Of a DNA stretch of 64,000 nucleotides, positions 49,804 through 61,497 are shown piece after piece. Location of the stretch: NCBI GenBank assembly GCA_029204225.1, contig CM055111.1, positions 44,555,815-44,619,814 of the forward strand. The letters are read 5' to 3'. Position numbers and translations under genes: made by a program. The notes under the pieces are model-generated. The model made no database searches. It had not been told where the DNA came from and was given only the letters and a program-made list of their open reading frames with translations. This DNA comes from Diphasiastrum complanatum (taxonomy: Eukaryota; Streptophyta; Lycopodiopsida; Lycopodiales; Lycopodiaceae). Each line of letters starts with the position of its first letter. Within the stretch, counting starts at the first letter, position 1.

Positions 49804-50161
49804 TGTTACGAGCTCGTAACCAGTGCCGAACCCTAGAGAACACAGATAGGTCAGATACCACAGTCAGGGTCGTGTCCAGCGTACATGACCAACAGGGCAA
49901 GACAGTGTGAGTAGTGTGCCCCAGCACGGTCCATAGCTATGGCGGGCCTAACACAACCTAGGGACCCTGTCAGCAGGATAGGGCCCCCAGTTGGGTCCCG
50001 ACGTGCAGTCGGCCACGTCAGTGCCACGTGGCCGACACTTGGCAGTTGCATGCTACCAGTCCTCACACTGGGCTAGGAGGGGCTTACTCTATATCAGGGA
50101 GTAGGCAAGGTTGGGTGGATCAGTTAGTGTTTGCCCTACTGTGGTGTTAGGATCTATTACA
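49804..50161 (+). repeat. 5' LTR of chromodomain Ty3 element
   Basis: TGTTACGAGCTCGTAACC...GATCTATTACA, 358 bp. Contains the perfect 14-bp palindrome TTACGAGCTCGTAA at its start and tandem-like GTGCCACGTGGCC. Confidence 0.97.
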
Positions 50162-50162
50162 C

Positions 50163-50174
50163 TGGTATCAGAGC
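50163..50174 (+). other. Primer-binding site, tRNA-iMet
   Basis: TGGTATCAGAGC, one base after the LTR. Confidence 0.95.
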
Positions 50175-50970
50175 CATCTCCATCCTAGGGAGTTCAGGAC
50201 AGTAGTAGAGAAAGCTATCAGAAGATAGGAAGTGTTTCTCAGATTCTCAGAGAGGAATAGAGGAGGAGGATCGCTGTAGGAGCAGCCTTCAAACTTCTGA
50301 TTTCCACTGAGAAATCACAGTAGCAAGGAGTCAGATTCCAAGTGTAGGTAACTCGCTGAAAAAAAAAAAACAGCTGTTTCTCACTGAGTTCAGAGGATTC
50401 TCTATAGTTTTCCCAGCGAAATTAGAGTAGGAAGAAGCCAGCACCTCCATCGCTGTACAGTCAGAGACCTACATCCGATTTCCAGGGAAAAAGTTACTGG
50501 TTCTCAGCGAGTTTGAAGCCAAAAAAGAGGAACAGGGCCAGCGCTGCCAGTACTTCTGAAAATCTGGTTTTTCAACAAGTTTTTGGGCCCCAACGTCAGA
50601 GATTTGGAGCAAGAGGATTCCTACCAGATCAGCGAGTAGGAGACTTCTGAAATTTCAGAATTCAGAAGGGTTTTTGGACTTCAGATTTGCCTTTTTGTGG
50701 ACAAGTTGGATTGCAATCAGACCAGCGAGCTACTATCCTCAAAAAACCGGGAAATTTAGCACCGTTTTGAAGCCTCAAACTGGCATTTTTCGGAACAGCA
50801 GGTCTGAAATTTTGGGGAAAAGAGCTGAAAGGGTTCCTCTTCATTCTTTCTTTGGAATTACAGTCTTCAGAAACAGCTAAGTCATCTTTCCTTTCCCTTG
50901 TACAGTTGTAAATTAGTCTTTTAGACTTTTTTCCTTCAGAAGTTAAGGTAGCTCTCTTTCAGTTTCGAAG
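50175..50970 (+). other. Leader of chromodomain Ty3 element
   Basis: About 800 bp untranslated, with repeated purine-rich and CAGCGAG/CAGCGCT patches. Probably holds packaging and dimerisation signals. Confidence 0.6.
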
Positions 50971-53900
50971 ATGACCACTCCTCAGGGACCTGATCAACCC
51001 CAGGAGAGAGGCTTCGACGAACTTGAAACAGAAGCCTTGGCTTACAGAAAAGGGAAGGAACCCATGGAAGTAGAAGAACAGGAACAGTTCGCCGAAGAAC
51101 TCGACGAACTGGTTACCAAGGAGCAGTTCCTCCAATTGGTAACAGAAGTGGATGAACTGAAGCTGGCATTAGCCAATTTCAAGTCCAGTGTGGACGACTC
51201 GTTCGCTGAACTCAAAAACTTGATTTTGAGCTCCGCGAAAGGAAGCCTTCCCTCCATTTCTCAGTTATCCCCTTCTCCACTTCCATCAGTTTCGGGTGAG
51301 ACTTTACGGTCTCACCCCAGTGTTTTTAAAGATTTAAAGCCTCCTACTTTTAATGGGGAAGAGAAGGATAGAAATGCAGATATTCTACAAACCTTCCTCG
51401 GCAAATGGAAGAACATTCATGCTCTTAAACAGACCCCTGACCATTTGCAAGCAATTGAGGCCAGTCTTTCTTTAGGGCCTATGGCCTATAAGTGGTGGTT
51501 AAATCTCCAGGAGACTGGGCAGACTCCCCGGTCATGGAAAGCTTTGGAAGAAGCTTTCCTAAGAGAATTTCTACCAGAGAATGAACTTGATAGAGCCTGG
51601 GAAGCCTGGGAAAGAACAGTAATGGACAAGTCCCTCATCCAATATATCTCGCAGTATCGAGAAGCAATTTTAAAGATTAAAAATATGGATGACTATCAAA
51701 AAATCAGGGGATTTGTCCGTGGCCTCAAAGATGAATATAAAGTAGAGGTCCAGAGAAACTCGCCTACTACCCTTGAGCAAGCTCTCAGATATGCTCAAAT
51801 CTATGATGATTCAGTGGGTAGGAAGAGAGCGAGACAACAACCACTTTCTGAGCAGCTTCCTCAGAAAGACTTTCAATTTAAAAAGAAATTTTTAAAAAGA
51901 AAGAAAGAAGATAAATTTAAAGGTGAAGCTCCTCAGAAACGCCCTTCACTCATACAGCCCTTAAAACCAGATGATTTTGAGAAAGCCAAACAAGAACGTT
52001 TGTGCTTTGTGTGTATGGGCAAGGGACACACAGTCAGACAGTGTCCCAAGGGGCCTTTCACTAAAAAAGATAAAAAACAAGTTCATCTTGTTCAGACTGT
52101 ATGTTTCCCCAGTGACTCGGCAGCTTCCGAGATCAAAGTGTATCATGAAGATCATGAACACTGTTGCCAGCTGACCTCTGCAATGCTAGCGAGACCCTTC
52201 AGCTTTGGGCCGCATGACCTAGTACGTATGCATGGGAAAGTTGGTAACCAGTCAGTAAGAGTCATGGTTGATGATGGGGCAACCCATAATTTCATCAACC
52301 ACACCCTGGTTAAAAAGCTTAAACTACCAGAAGTACCTAGTCAGCATAGGTACATAGTTTCATTAGCTAAGGGTGAAGATAAAAAAATATGGGAAACTAT
52401 GGTAAGTAAGTTAAATCTTGGTATTCAGGCGTACCAAGATGAAATAAACTTTCAGATAATGCACCTGGATCGAACAGACATTGTTCTCGGGAGAGATTGG
52501 CTCTACAGTTTAGGACCTTCCCTCCACAGAAACTATCAGGAGAACACCCTCAGCTTTCAGCATAAAGGCCGAGAGATCCAGTTGCATGGGGAGCATCATG
52601 TCCCCAACAGCCCTATGGTCTGCAGTTCAGAACTCTGTCAGCTAATCGGAGACGAAGACCATCAGGTATTCTTATGTGACTTTCAGTTTATTCCTGAAAT
52701 TTCTATTTCCAGTTCTATTCAGCAGAAAATCAGTAAATTAGAAACTTTATTGTCTAAATTTAAAGATGTTTTTCCTGAAGATTTGCCACATGGTTTACCA
52801 CCTAGCAGAGAGGTAGATCATGTAATAAACCTAGTACCAGGTACAGCACCTGTTTCTAAACCTCCGTATCGGGTCAGCCGAACAGAGGATGAGGAAATAA
52901 CTAGGCAGTTAACAGACTATCTTGGGAATGGCCAAATTCAGACCAGTAGTTCACCATGGGCCTCACCAGTCCTATTGGTGAAAAAGAAGGAGGGGTCTAT
53001 GCGTCTTTGCGAAGATTACAGAGCCCTCAATAAAGTCACAATTAAGAATAAATACCCTATGCCTCGGGCAGACGAGTTGTTTGATCAACTCGACGGGGCT
53101 AAGTTTTTCAGCAAAATAGACCTTAGATCGGGATATCATCAAGTCCGTATAAGATCGGAAGATGTCTCGAAAACAGCTTTTAGGACTCGTCACGGTCATT
53201 ATGAGTTTAAGGTGATGCCATTTGGGCTCACAAATGCTCCAGCTACCTTTATGACCTTGATGAATAGTGTCCTCAGACCATACTTGGGTAAATTTGTAGT
53301 CGTATTTTTAGATGACATCCTCGTTTACAGTAAAACCAGGAAGGAGCATCTAAAACACCTCAGAAAGGTGTTTCGACTGCTCAGAAAGCATAAGCTTTAT
53401 GCTAAACAATCCAAGTGTGAATTCTTCGTTGAAGAAGTAGCATATTTGGGTCACATTATCTCTTTAGATGGGATTAAGATGGACCCAAATAAGGTTAAAG
53501 CCATACTCAGTTGGCTGAGACCTCAGAATATTTTGGAACTTCAAATCTTTCTTGGTCTGGCGGGATATTACAGACGATTTGTCAAGGAATATGCTCAGAC
53601 AGCAGTCCCTATGACAAATCTCCTTAAGGGGAAGGGAAAGGAGTTCATTTGGGAGTCCGCACAACAGGAGAGCTTTGATGCTCTCAAAACAGCCTTAGCT
53701 ACAGCACCAGTCTTAAAAGTCGTCGACCCCAATCAGCCATTTGTGGTCGAAACAGATGCTAGCGACTTTGCAGTAGGCGCTGTGCTAACTCAGGGTGGAC
53801 GACCAGTTGCGTTCGAGAGTAAAAAACTCGAGCCAGCTCAGACTAGGTACAGTGCCTATGAAAAGGAACTCTTTTCTATAGTCCATGCCCTTAAGACTTG

Positions 53901-55749
53901 AAGGCATTATTTGTATGGTGCCAACTTTGAGGTCCTGACAGACCATGAGAGTCTCAGATACCTTTGCAATCAACCTGAGCTTAGAGGTCGGAAAGCTCGT
54001 TGGGCAGAGTTGATGCAAGAGTTTGACATGTCTATCAGATATAGGCGTGGAAAATTCAATACAGTAGCAGATGCCCTTAGCAGAATGCCTATGATAAACG
54101 AGCTGAGTTTTACTCAGATTCGTAATGAGTTACTCGAGTCCTTGAGAGGGAAATGCCAGCATGATGCATTCTTCTCTATTATCTGGAACGCGGTCCAGAA
54201 CAGACAGTTACAGACTCCAGAACCAGTTCCCGGGGCTGGTGCCAGTTCATCCAAGAATACGGCAGCTTCCGTTGAGGATGATGATGAGTCCGAGTATACG
54301 TCGTCAGATGACGTTGAGGATTCTGAGCCTGTATTACCCAAGCAAACCCCAGTGGTTGAGGGTCAGTTGACTCAAGGATTCAAATGGAAACAGTATTCCA
54401 TTCAGGATGAGTACTTGCTCTATAGAGATAGAGTATGTGTCCCCAATTCAGAGGATTATAGGCAGCAGGTCCTATATGAATGTCATGACAATCCTAGCGC
54501 GGGACACCCAGGCATACAGAAGACCTATGAGCTTCTTCGTAGGCAATTTTTTTGGCCCAGTATGAAAAAGGACGTCCACCAGTATGTAACCAGTTGCCAG
54601 AAATGTCAAGTAAATAAAGCAGAGCGTTTAAAGGCAGGAGGGTTGTTGCATCCCTTAGAAATACCAGCTGGTAAATGGGAGAGTATCTCCATGGATTTTA
54701 TAGTAGGCCTGCCTAAAACCCAAAAGGGTAATGACGCTATATGGGTCACAGTTGACCGTCTGACCAAAATGGCTCATTTTATTCCGACCAAAACAACCGT
54801 TAGAGCTCCAGAGTTAGCGAGGTTGTTTGTAGACGGGCTATTTAAATTGTACGGTCTACCTTCCGGCATAGTCAGCGATCGGGACAGTAAGTTTACTGGA
54901 AATTTTTGGAGGGCAGTATTCCATCATCTCCATACTAAACTTAATATGAGTACCACCGACCATCCACAGACGGACGGTCAAACAGAAAGGGTAAATCAAG
55001 TGCTGGAGGATATGCTTCGTGCATACCTCAGCAAGAGGCAGACTAATTGGGAGGAGTATCTCTCGATATTAGAATTTGCTTACAACAGTACCAAACATTG
55101 AGCTACGGGATACAGCCCATTTATGCTGATGTACGGTTTTCAGCCACGCTCACCCACAGCTGTAGGGTTTAAACAAGAAAAAGTTGAAGCAGCCAGAAAC
55201 TTTTTAGAAGACCTAAACCAGATGATAGAACATGCTAAGCGTAGCATTAGACAATCCCAGGATCGAGCCAGGCATTATGCAAATCCACACAGACGGGATG
55301 TGCAGTTCTCCACTGGTGAGAAAGTCTACTTGAGAGTCCCAGTTGACTCTAAAACCCTCAAATCAGGAGTGTGTGCTAAGTTGTCTCCAAGGTATTGTGG
55401 TCCCTTTACCATCAGTAGGAGACTAGGCGAGGTCACCTATGAACTAGAACTCCCACACAGCAGTAAGGTTTTTCCAGTCTTTCATGTAAGTCAGTTACGA
55501 AAAGCCTTAACCAGATCAGACAATCTGGTAGGGGACAGTGTTCTAGTTCTCCCATTGGATCCTCAACAACCTCCACATGAACCAGAGGAAATTCTTGATA
55601 GTAGAGAGACGCAGACTCGTCATACTCTATACCGAGAATATCTGGTTAAGTGGAATGATCAGCCTGTTGAGAATGCCACTTGGGAAAGAGGCAGCGTCCT
55701 TCGCAAGATTTTTCCAGACTTTGTCTTAGAGGACCAAGACGGTTCTTAA
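50971..55749 (+). pseudogene. Gag-Pol polyprotein of chromodomain Ty3, two in-frame stops
   Basis: One frame of about 1,590 codons interrupted by TGA at 53899-53901 (HALKT-stop-RHYL, usually Trp) and TGA at 55099-55101 (NSTKH-stop-ATGYSPF, usually Ser). Order: Gag core (residues ~115-285), knuckle [15 protein letters not shown], protease [12 protein letters not shown] (D-D-G in place of D-S-G), RT with [20 protein letters not shown] and the catalytic FLDDILVYS, RNase [15 protein letters not shown], integrase H2C2 HPGIQK...CQKCQ, core MDFIVGLP, VSDRDSKFTG and TDGQTERVNQ, then a chromodomain PEEILDSRE...YLVKWNDQPVENATWE. The chromodomain places it in the chromoviruses and would direct integration to modified histones. 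Confidence 0.96.
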
Positions 55750-55760
55750 GGGGGAGGGAG
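55748..55760 (+). other. Polypurine tract
   Basis: AAGGGGGAGGGAG immediately before the 3' LTR; its first bases overlap the Gag-Pol stop codon. Confidence 0.95.
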
Positions 55761-56118
55761 TGTTACGAGCTCGTAACTAGTGCCGAACCCTAGAGAACAC
55801 AGATAGGTCAGATACCACAGTCAGGGTCGTGTCCAGCGTACATGACCAACAGGGCAAGACAGTGTGAGTAGTGTGCCCCAGCACGGTCCATAGCTATGGC
55901 CGGCCTAACACAGCCTAGGGACCCTGTCAGCAGGATAGGGCCCCCAGTTGGGTCCCGACGTGCAGTCGGCCACGTCAGTGCCACGTGGCCGACACTTGGC
56001 AGTTGCATGCTACCAGTCCTCACACTGGGCTAGGAGGGGCTTACTCTATATCAGGGAGTAGGCAAGGTTGGGTGGATCAGTTAGTGTTTGCCCTACTGTG
56101 GTGTTAGGATCTATTACA
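55761..56118 (+). repeat. 3' LTR of chromodomain Ty3 element
   Basis: 358 bp, three visible differences from the 5' LTR. Confidence 0.97.
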
Positions 56119-57133
56119 GTCCTTGTATGGGAGCAGAGGCGAGGGAAGCATCAGAGGCTAGGGGAATGGGAAGTTCAGTGCGAACAGCAGCAGGGGGTGG
56201 AAGCGCAGCTGACGAGGTATGCCTAGTACGACGTCGTGACGCGGAAGGCGAGTCAGGAATTACGATTTCGCTGCGTGGACGATGACGACTATGAGAACTT
56301 GAGGCCTGGTGAGATGACTCGGCTGGTGCTTCTTCGTAAACCGAAAGCATAGAATCCAGGTGGAAGCCATGGATTTTGTTTTCTAAGTGAGAAGCGGCTA
56401 AGAGGGACAATAGAGAGCCAGCGGCGAACTGCTGCTTTGTATTGGCCTTAATAGCTCGCTTGAGCTCACCAGAAACAGTCTTGAACCAGTTATAAGGTTC
56501 AAGAGGGGCTTTGGCCAACTTGATGTGGGACTCCACTATCCTGTGAAGGATTTGAGATGTGATGCGGTCTTTCCTGAGGTTGCCAACCATCAGGAAATGA
56601 TTCAACAATTGGGCAGCGGCGTGGATGGAAGGCTCAGTGATGGCTTCCAGAAGGTAACCATCATTAGTCCAATGCAGATCGTTGGTGAGGTCAATGTATG
56701 GCTTGATGGCCTGTTTGGCGTGCTTGTGATTGGGTGAGGCGTGCGTACCGGATGAGATTCCTATAGCTGCAAGGGCGGCCTCAGTGACGCGCACCTTGTG
56801 TGTGGCTCCTTGGAAGGTGATGTAAAACTTGGATTTCTCTTCCTTCCACGTACTGAAGGCAAGAGTGATGAAATCCATATTGATGCGTCCCGAAAAGGCT
56901 CTCTCATGAATACCCATTGTAGTAAGTAGAGGCTCCGCAAGGGTCATCCACTGAGTGACCATGCTTGTGCTAGGAAGAATCATGATGTCCGTTGCAGATG
57001 GGACATCACGATGGATAGTATAGCGCGGAGACTGGGAAGTATCGGTAGAAGACATGATGATCAGAAAGGAATTATAACCGTGTGAGAATGTATCAGAAGG
57101 CAATGCAGGAAATTTGGAAGGCTTTGGTCGCAA
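56119..57133 (-). CDS. Third-ORF protein, N-terminal part (copy A)
   Basis: About 338 codons from the first ATG at 57133, or 312 from the ATG at 57055 (MSSTDTSQSP), which looks the more likely start because the preceding 26 residues have no homologue to judge by. Residues ~60-230 are a folded-looking domain: HERAFSGRINMDFITLAFST, FYITFQGATHKVRVTEAALA, EPSIHAAAQLLNHFLMVGNL, ITSQILHRIVESHIKLA. The pattern (short beta/alpha core, then 'hydrophobic-HF-N-L...I' helix pair) is reminiscent of the domain annotated as putative plant transposon protein in Athila-type third ORFs; that is an inference. A Ser/Arg-rich basic tail follows. The frame continues across the nested element at 49798. Confidence 0.65.
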
Positions 57134-57869
57134 GAAAAATTCGCAAGAGCTTCGCTAGCACAAGTGAGGAATGAATCGAATTCAGCCAACTTAAAGGTGA
57201 ATTTGGTGGGTCCATTACACTGAATAGTAGTTGGGCTGATCAGTTCTGAACAAAAATTTGCAGGCATGTACAGTACTGTAACAAAAGGCTATAAAAATCT
57301 CGGCGAAGGTTTCTAGGGATCTGAACCTATCAGGCGAACGTTTTCCAGGGCTGGCGAAGGATGAACCTTCGCCCAAGAGGGTCCTTCGCCCAGGTACTGT
57401 CGTAAATGCTTTTTTTCACAATCTGAACCTATGGACAACCTAATTTTGACATTTTAAGATCATCTAGCAGGTCGGCAAAGGTTCATAATGACGTTATGAT
57501 GCTCGGCGAAGGTTCCCAAAATGGCATATCACTGAACATTCGCCTGACTCAAAAATTGAATTTTCTCTTGTAGAAACCTTCGCCCACCTCAATTTAGATA
57601 AATCAAGGGTGGATGTACGGTCTGAGAGCTCAACGAAGGTTTCTGATACTGTATTGGCCAAATCGGCCCAAAACAGTGATTTTCTAAGTCATTTTCCATA
57701 AAAATATTGTGCTTCCGTTTCCTTATGCTGATGACTTCCTGACTTTTGCTCATCAGTCTTTCCTTATTTTTTTTAATTTTTTTTCAACTGTCTTTTTCCA
57801 AAAAAAGTCAGCAAATTAAATACTGAAAACAAAAATTGAAAACAAATAAAATGAAAAAATATATTGAGA
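57134..57869 (-). other. Noncoding spacer between pol and third ORF, GGCGAAGGTT repeats
   Basis: Contains about nine GGCGAAGGTT-like motifs in both orientations between 57301 and 57645 (for example 57301, 57351, 57364 inverted, 57503, 57575 inverted, 57631). It may hold a promoter or splice signals for expressing the third ORF, which has no obvious translational link to pol. Confidence 0.6.
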
Positions 57870-58200
57870 TCAGGCTTGCTGAACTGGCGGAGCAGGCTGC
57901 CGAAACTTGCGTAATCGGCTGCCATTTACCGGAGTATCAAGTCGTTTCCCATCCAAGTGCTCAAGAATTACTGTGTCATAGTTCAGGATTTCCTTCACTT
58001 TATACAGGCCTTCCCCAATAAACTTCAACTTACCCTTGATCAGCTTGGTTTTGTACATCAATGCAAGATCTCCTGCTTCCAGATCTTTCTTATGCAATCG
58101 CCGATCGTGCCATGCCTTGCGGCGGGCTTTCTCTGCTGCTAAGGCATGAACTGCCATCAATCGGGTTTCACATAATTTGTGCAACGCATCGTGGCGAAGT
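57870..58200 (-). pseudogene. Integrase C-terminal region of Tat/Athila-like element
   Basis: HDALHKLCETRLMAVHALAA, RRKAWHDRRLHKKDLEAGD, GEGLYKVKEILNYDTVILEH: the integrase tail after the catalytic core. The core itself (D,D,E) is missing next to it. Confidence 0.85.
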
Positions 58201-58209
58201 TGTCCTTAT

Positions 58210-59005
58210 AAAGCATAGGCCACCAACAACCGGATCCAATACTGCGTTCTCCAGATTGGACATTAGAGTTTCATGTTCATACGGACGCCTCAAAATACGC
58301 CATTGGACCAGTTTTGACGCAGCCAGGTGACTATAAGAAGGATTATCCTATACAATTTGCAAGCAGACAACTTACAGATCCAGAGAAGAATTATTCAACA
58401 ACAAAACGTGAAGCGCTAGCCATGATTTTTTCTGTTCGGAAATTTCGTCACTATCTCATGGAAACGCACTTTGCCTTTTATACGGTTTAGCAAGGTTTTG
58501 GAGGAGTTACTAATTCTAGAGCATGCTGATTGTTTTCTACTCAACAATCAAGTAGATAAGACGTGTAATACTGGACGTATTGCAGAATGGTTATTATTAT
58601 TGACTGAATTTGACTTTCGAATCGTGGTCAGAAAGGGGAAGCAACATTATCTAGCCGATCACGTTTCACGAATTGAATCCGCACCAGTTAATACTGAAGT
58701 GGATGATGAACTGCCAGATGCTGCATTGTTCTATGTTGAAGCAGTTCCTGAGTGGGCGGCAGATATTGTTGAGTACCTGATGCTAGGACAACCGAATGAC
58801 TCTTTGACAAAAGTACAGAAAAGACAATTGATTCATAAGGCTCAACCTTATCAATTAATTGCAGGACAAATGTATCGTCATGGATCAGATATTATTTTAC
58901 GAAGATGTGTTTTATCGCATGAAGTACCAGATCTAATCATGTTTTCACATGATGGCATGGGTGGAGGACACTTCTCTACAGATATTACTGTTCGCAAACT
59001 GCTGA
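58210..59005 (+). pseudogene. RNase H and integrase zinc-site block, inverted relative to its element
   Basis: On the + strand: DPILRSPDWTLEFHVHTDAS, YAIGPVLTQ, FASRQLTDPEKNYSTTKREA, RKFRHYLMETHF (RNase H), then after frameshifts and stops WLLLLTEFDF, VVRKGKQHYLADHVSRIES, and HDGMGGGHFSTDITVRKLL (integrase H2C2 start). Both flanks continue the same pol on the minus strand (RT connection ending KKALSSAV at ~59010; integrase tail from ~58200), so this ~800-bp block was inverted in place. Confidence 0.85.
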
Positions 59006-59009
59006 AGAT

Positions 59010-61497
59010 AATGCTTTTTTTAACTTTTCAAAGGCTTCTAACGCCTCTACTGTCCAAATAGGAACAATAGTTAATTTGTATATAGGTCGTGCTAAATCCG
59101 CAAAGAAGATAATAAACATTCGATAGTAGTTCGCATGACCCATAAACACATAAACTCCTCGAATTGTTGCTGGCGGTGGCAATTCCACAATAACTTTGAT
59201 CTTTCAGTAATCGGTGGCAATACCATGTCTTGATATCACATGTCCAAGCACCACTCTGTGAGAAACCCATATCTGGCATTTTCTGGATTTAGAGAAATCT
59301 GATATTTGCGACATCTTTCAAAGACTTTCTCCAATCGATCCAGGTGGTCTGTATCTGTACTATGATCTCCCAAGTCGTCCAAGTAAATTTCAAGGAATTT
59401 CTGCAGATAATCTTTAAAGGCAAACTGCATTACCCTTTGGAATGAACTTGGTGCATTACAGAGTCCAAACGGCATTACTTTGTAAGCATAGGTGCCCCAT
59501 TCTGTTGCAAAAGCAGTTTTGTGGCGATCGGCAGGTGCAATCTTAACCTGGTTGTAACCACTAAATCCATCCAAGAAACTATAAGCTTCCGCTCCAGCAA
59601 GGCGATCCAAAATGCTTTCAGTAAAAGGTAACGAAAAGTGATTCTTCCGTGTCACTTTATTCAATGCTTTGAGATTCACACAGATTCGCAATTTCCCATT
59701 TTTCTTAGGAACAATGACAATCGGTGAAATCCATTCGGTATGCTTGATCTCATAAATGAAATCGGCGTCAAGCAATCTCTGAAGTTCTTTCTTTATCAGA
59801 TCTGCCACATTAGGATTACAGCGATAGAACTTTGTAACCTTTGGTACTGCATCAGGTACTAAAGATATGGTATGTTCAATGACTGATGTCGGAATACCCT
59901 TCAAATCTTGATAAGTCCATGCAAAACAATCTTGATACTTAATAAGTAGCAAACGGAGTGCTTGATACTGTTTAGGAGTAAGTTGTGATCCCACTTGTAC
60001 AATCTTTTCTGGTTCTCCTGGTTCTGCAAGATTCATTGGCTGCGTCCTAGCAAGGCCATCGTAAACCTCTTTAGATTCCGGCATGTGTTCTTCAGGTTCA
60101 CGATGTGCTTTAGGTAACATAATAACCACATCATCCAGTGTATAACGTTTAACATGCTCTAGCATATCATGTTGGACTACAATTGCTTGTTCTTTTTCGA
60201 AAGGACTTGTCTTGGATCTTCGTTTAGTCTTCTTACCAGGAATTGATCGTGGAGGTGATGACTTTCGGGATGATAAATCTTTCTTCTCAGATGAAGACTT
60301 CCTAGACGATGATGTCTTGCTGGAGATCTGACTTGAAGAATCATTCTTGACTTTTCCTTTGTCTTTATCCAATAGAGGTGGCACTTCCTTTAAATCAAAC
60401 TTTTGAGGGGGATTTTCCCATTTCAGGACCGTATTATAATGTTGCTTTGTTTGTTTCTTCGTCATCGAACCTGTCATCCTGTCTCCCTTCAATATAACTG
60501 CTTTGGGCGATTTGATTGTTGGTTCATCAGGAACATTACGCACTCCAAATCTGGTCGGATCCATATGATGTAGAATCTGTTCATCCGTAAGTTCTGCATT
60601 GCCATCATAAGTTAAGGCATGGCTCATTGGTGTGAGATCATCTTCGATTGGATCTGGTATAGGTTCCGTTGATATCCAGGCTACATTCAGCACATTTAGT
60701 GGAAACGTGATTGGCGTATCCAAAGTTCGATCTAACAAGGAAATCTCGCTCATCTCTGATTGACTATCTTGTTGACACATATATCCTGCTGTACAATCAA
60801 TTGTTGCAAGAGCTTCGTTCCAATTGACAGTATCCGTTTGAGAATCGTAGTGAACTCCCAATTTTTTCTTTGGTCGATCACAAGTGTGATCCGTTGTTGA
60901 TGAATCGTCATCCGCTTTTTGAACCACTGGCTTGACAGTCCAAGTCGTAGGATCAATTTTAACTGCACGTTCACGATTTTCAAAAGTGATTTTGCCGGTA
61001 CCCCAGTTATGAATTACTTGCGCAACTCGTAACCATGGACGTCCTACGAGAACTCGGTAGACATTTGGTGCTTCTGGTAAGTCCATCACGACGAAAGTAA
61101 TGATGAACTGTACTCCTACAATCTTGACAGGTATATCTTCCACCATTCCTCGTGGACGAACCGTCGTTTGATCAGCTAGCTTAATAGCAAAAGTAGCAGG
61201 CTTAATCTTTGTAAGGCCCCATTTTGTACATAGCTTTGTAGAAATCAGGTTAACTCCTGAACCGCCGTCTATCACGGCTGCTTCTTTAAAAAATTGTCTA
61301 TGTTGTATTGGCAAAGTGATATTCTTTTGTTCACTTTCCCAAGCTGCTCCAACATGTAGTACATCGTTAGATTCTTCAAATCCAACACAAAAGAGCGGCT
61401 CCTGATGGTCTTCTGATTCTTCTTGAGCTAACTTTTGCGCTAAGACTTCTTTTGCTTTTGGCACCAACTTTATCTTGATATCTTCGTTTTTCTGCAT
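59010..61497 (-). pseudogene. Protease and reverse transcriptase of Tat/Athila-like element
   Basis: A 753-codon frame (61497-59236), then two frameshifts to 59010. Protease: AAVIDGGSGVNLIS and VLVGRPWLRVA. A ~250-residue variable Ser/Lys-rich linker. RT: WISPIVIVPKKNGKLRICVN, HFSLPFTESILDRLAG, FLDGFSGYNQVKIAP, MPFGLCNAPSSFQ and the catalytic IYLDDLGDHS. After 59236 the RT connection continues in other frames (VFMGHANYYRMFI, WTVEALEAFEKLKKAL). The start overlaps the end of gag by about 120 bp in a +1 frame. Confidence 0.92.

Larger units (their letters stand above)
49799..56123 (+). mobile_element. Young chromodomain Ty3 retrotransposon, full length, nested
   Basis: 49804-56118 flanked by 5-bp TSD GTCCT (49799-49803, 56119-56123). 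Two 358-bp LTRs differ at three positions by eye. PBS, PPT and one long Gag-Pol frame with two TGA stops are present. Inserted into the third ORF of the minus-strand element, so it is younger than that element. Confidence 0.97.

Noticed and set aside
49851-50066. A 71-codon minus-strand frame that occurs identically at 55808-56023
   Set aside because: It lies inside the two LTRs; the duplication is that of the LTR, and there is no sign of a coding function.
57061-57267. A 68-codon minus-strand frame just before the third ORF
   Set aside because: Overlaps the third-ORF start in another frame without a recognisable domain; could be an upstream ORF but nothing supports it.
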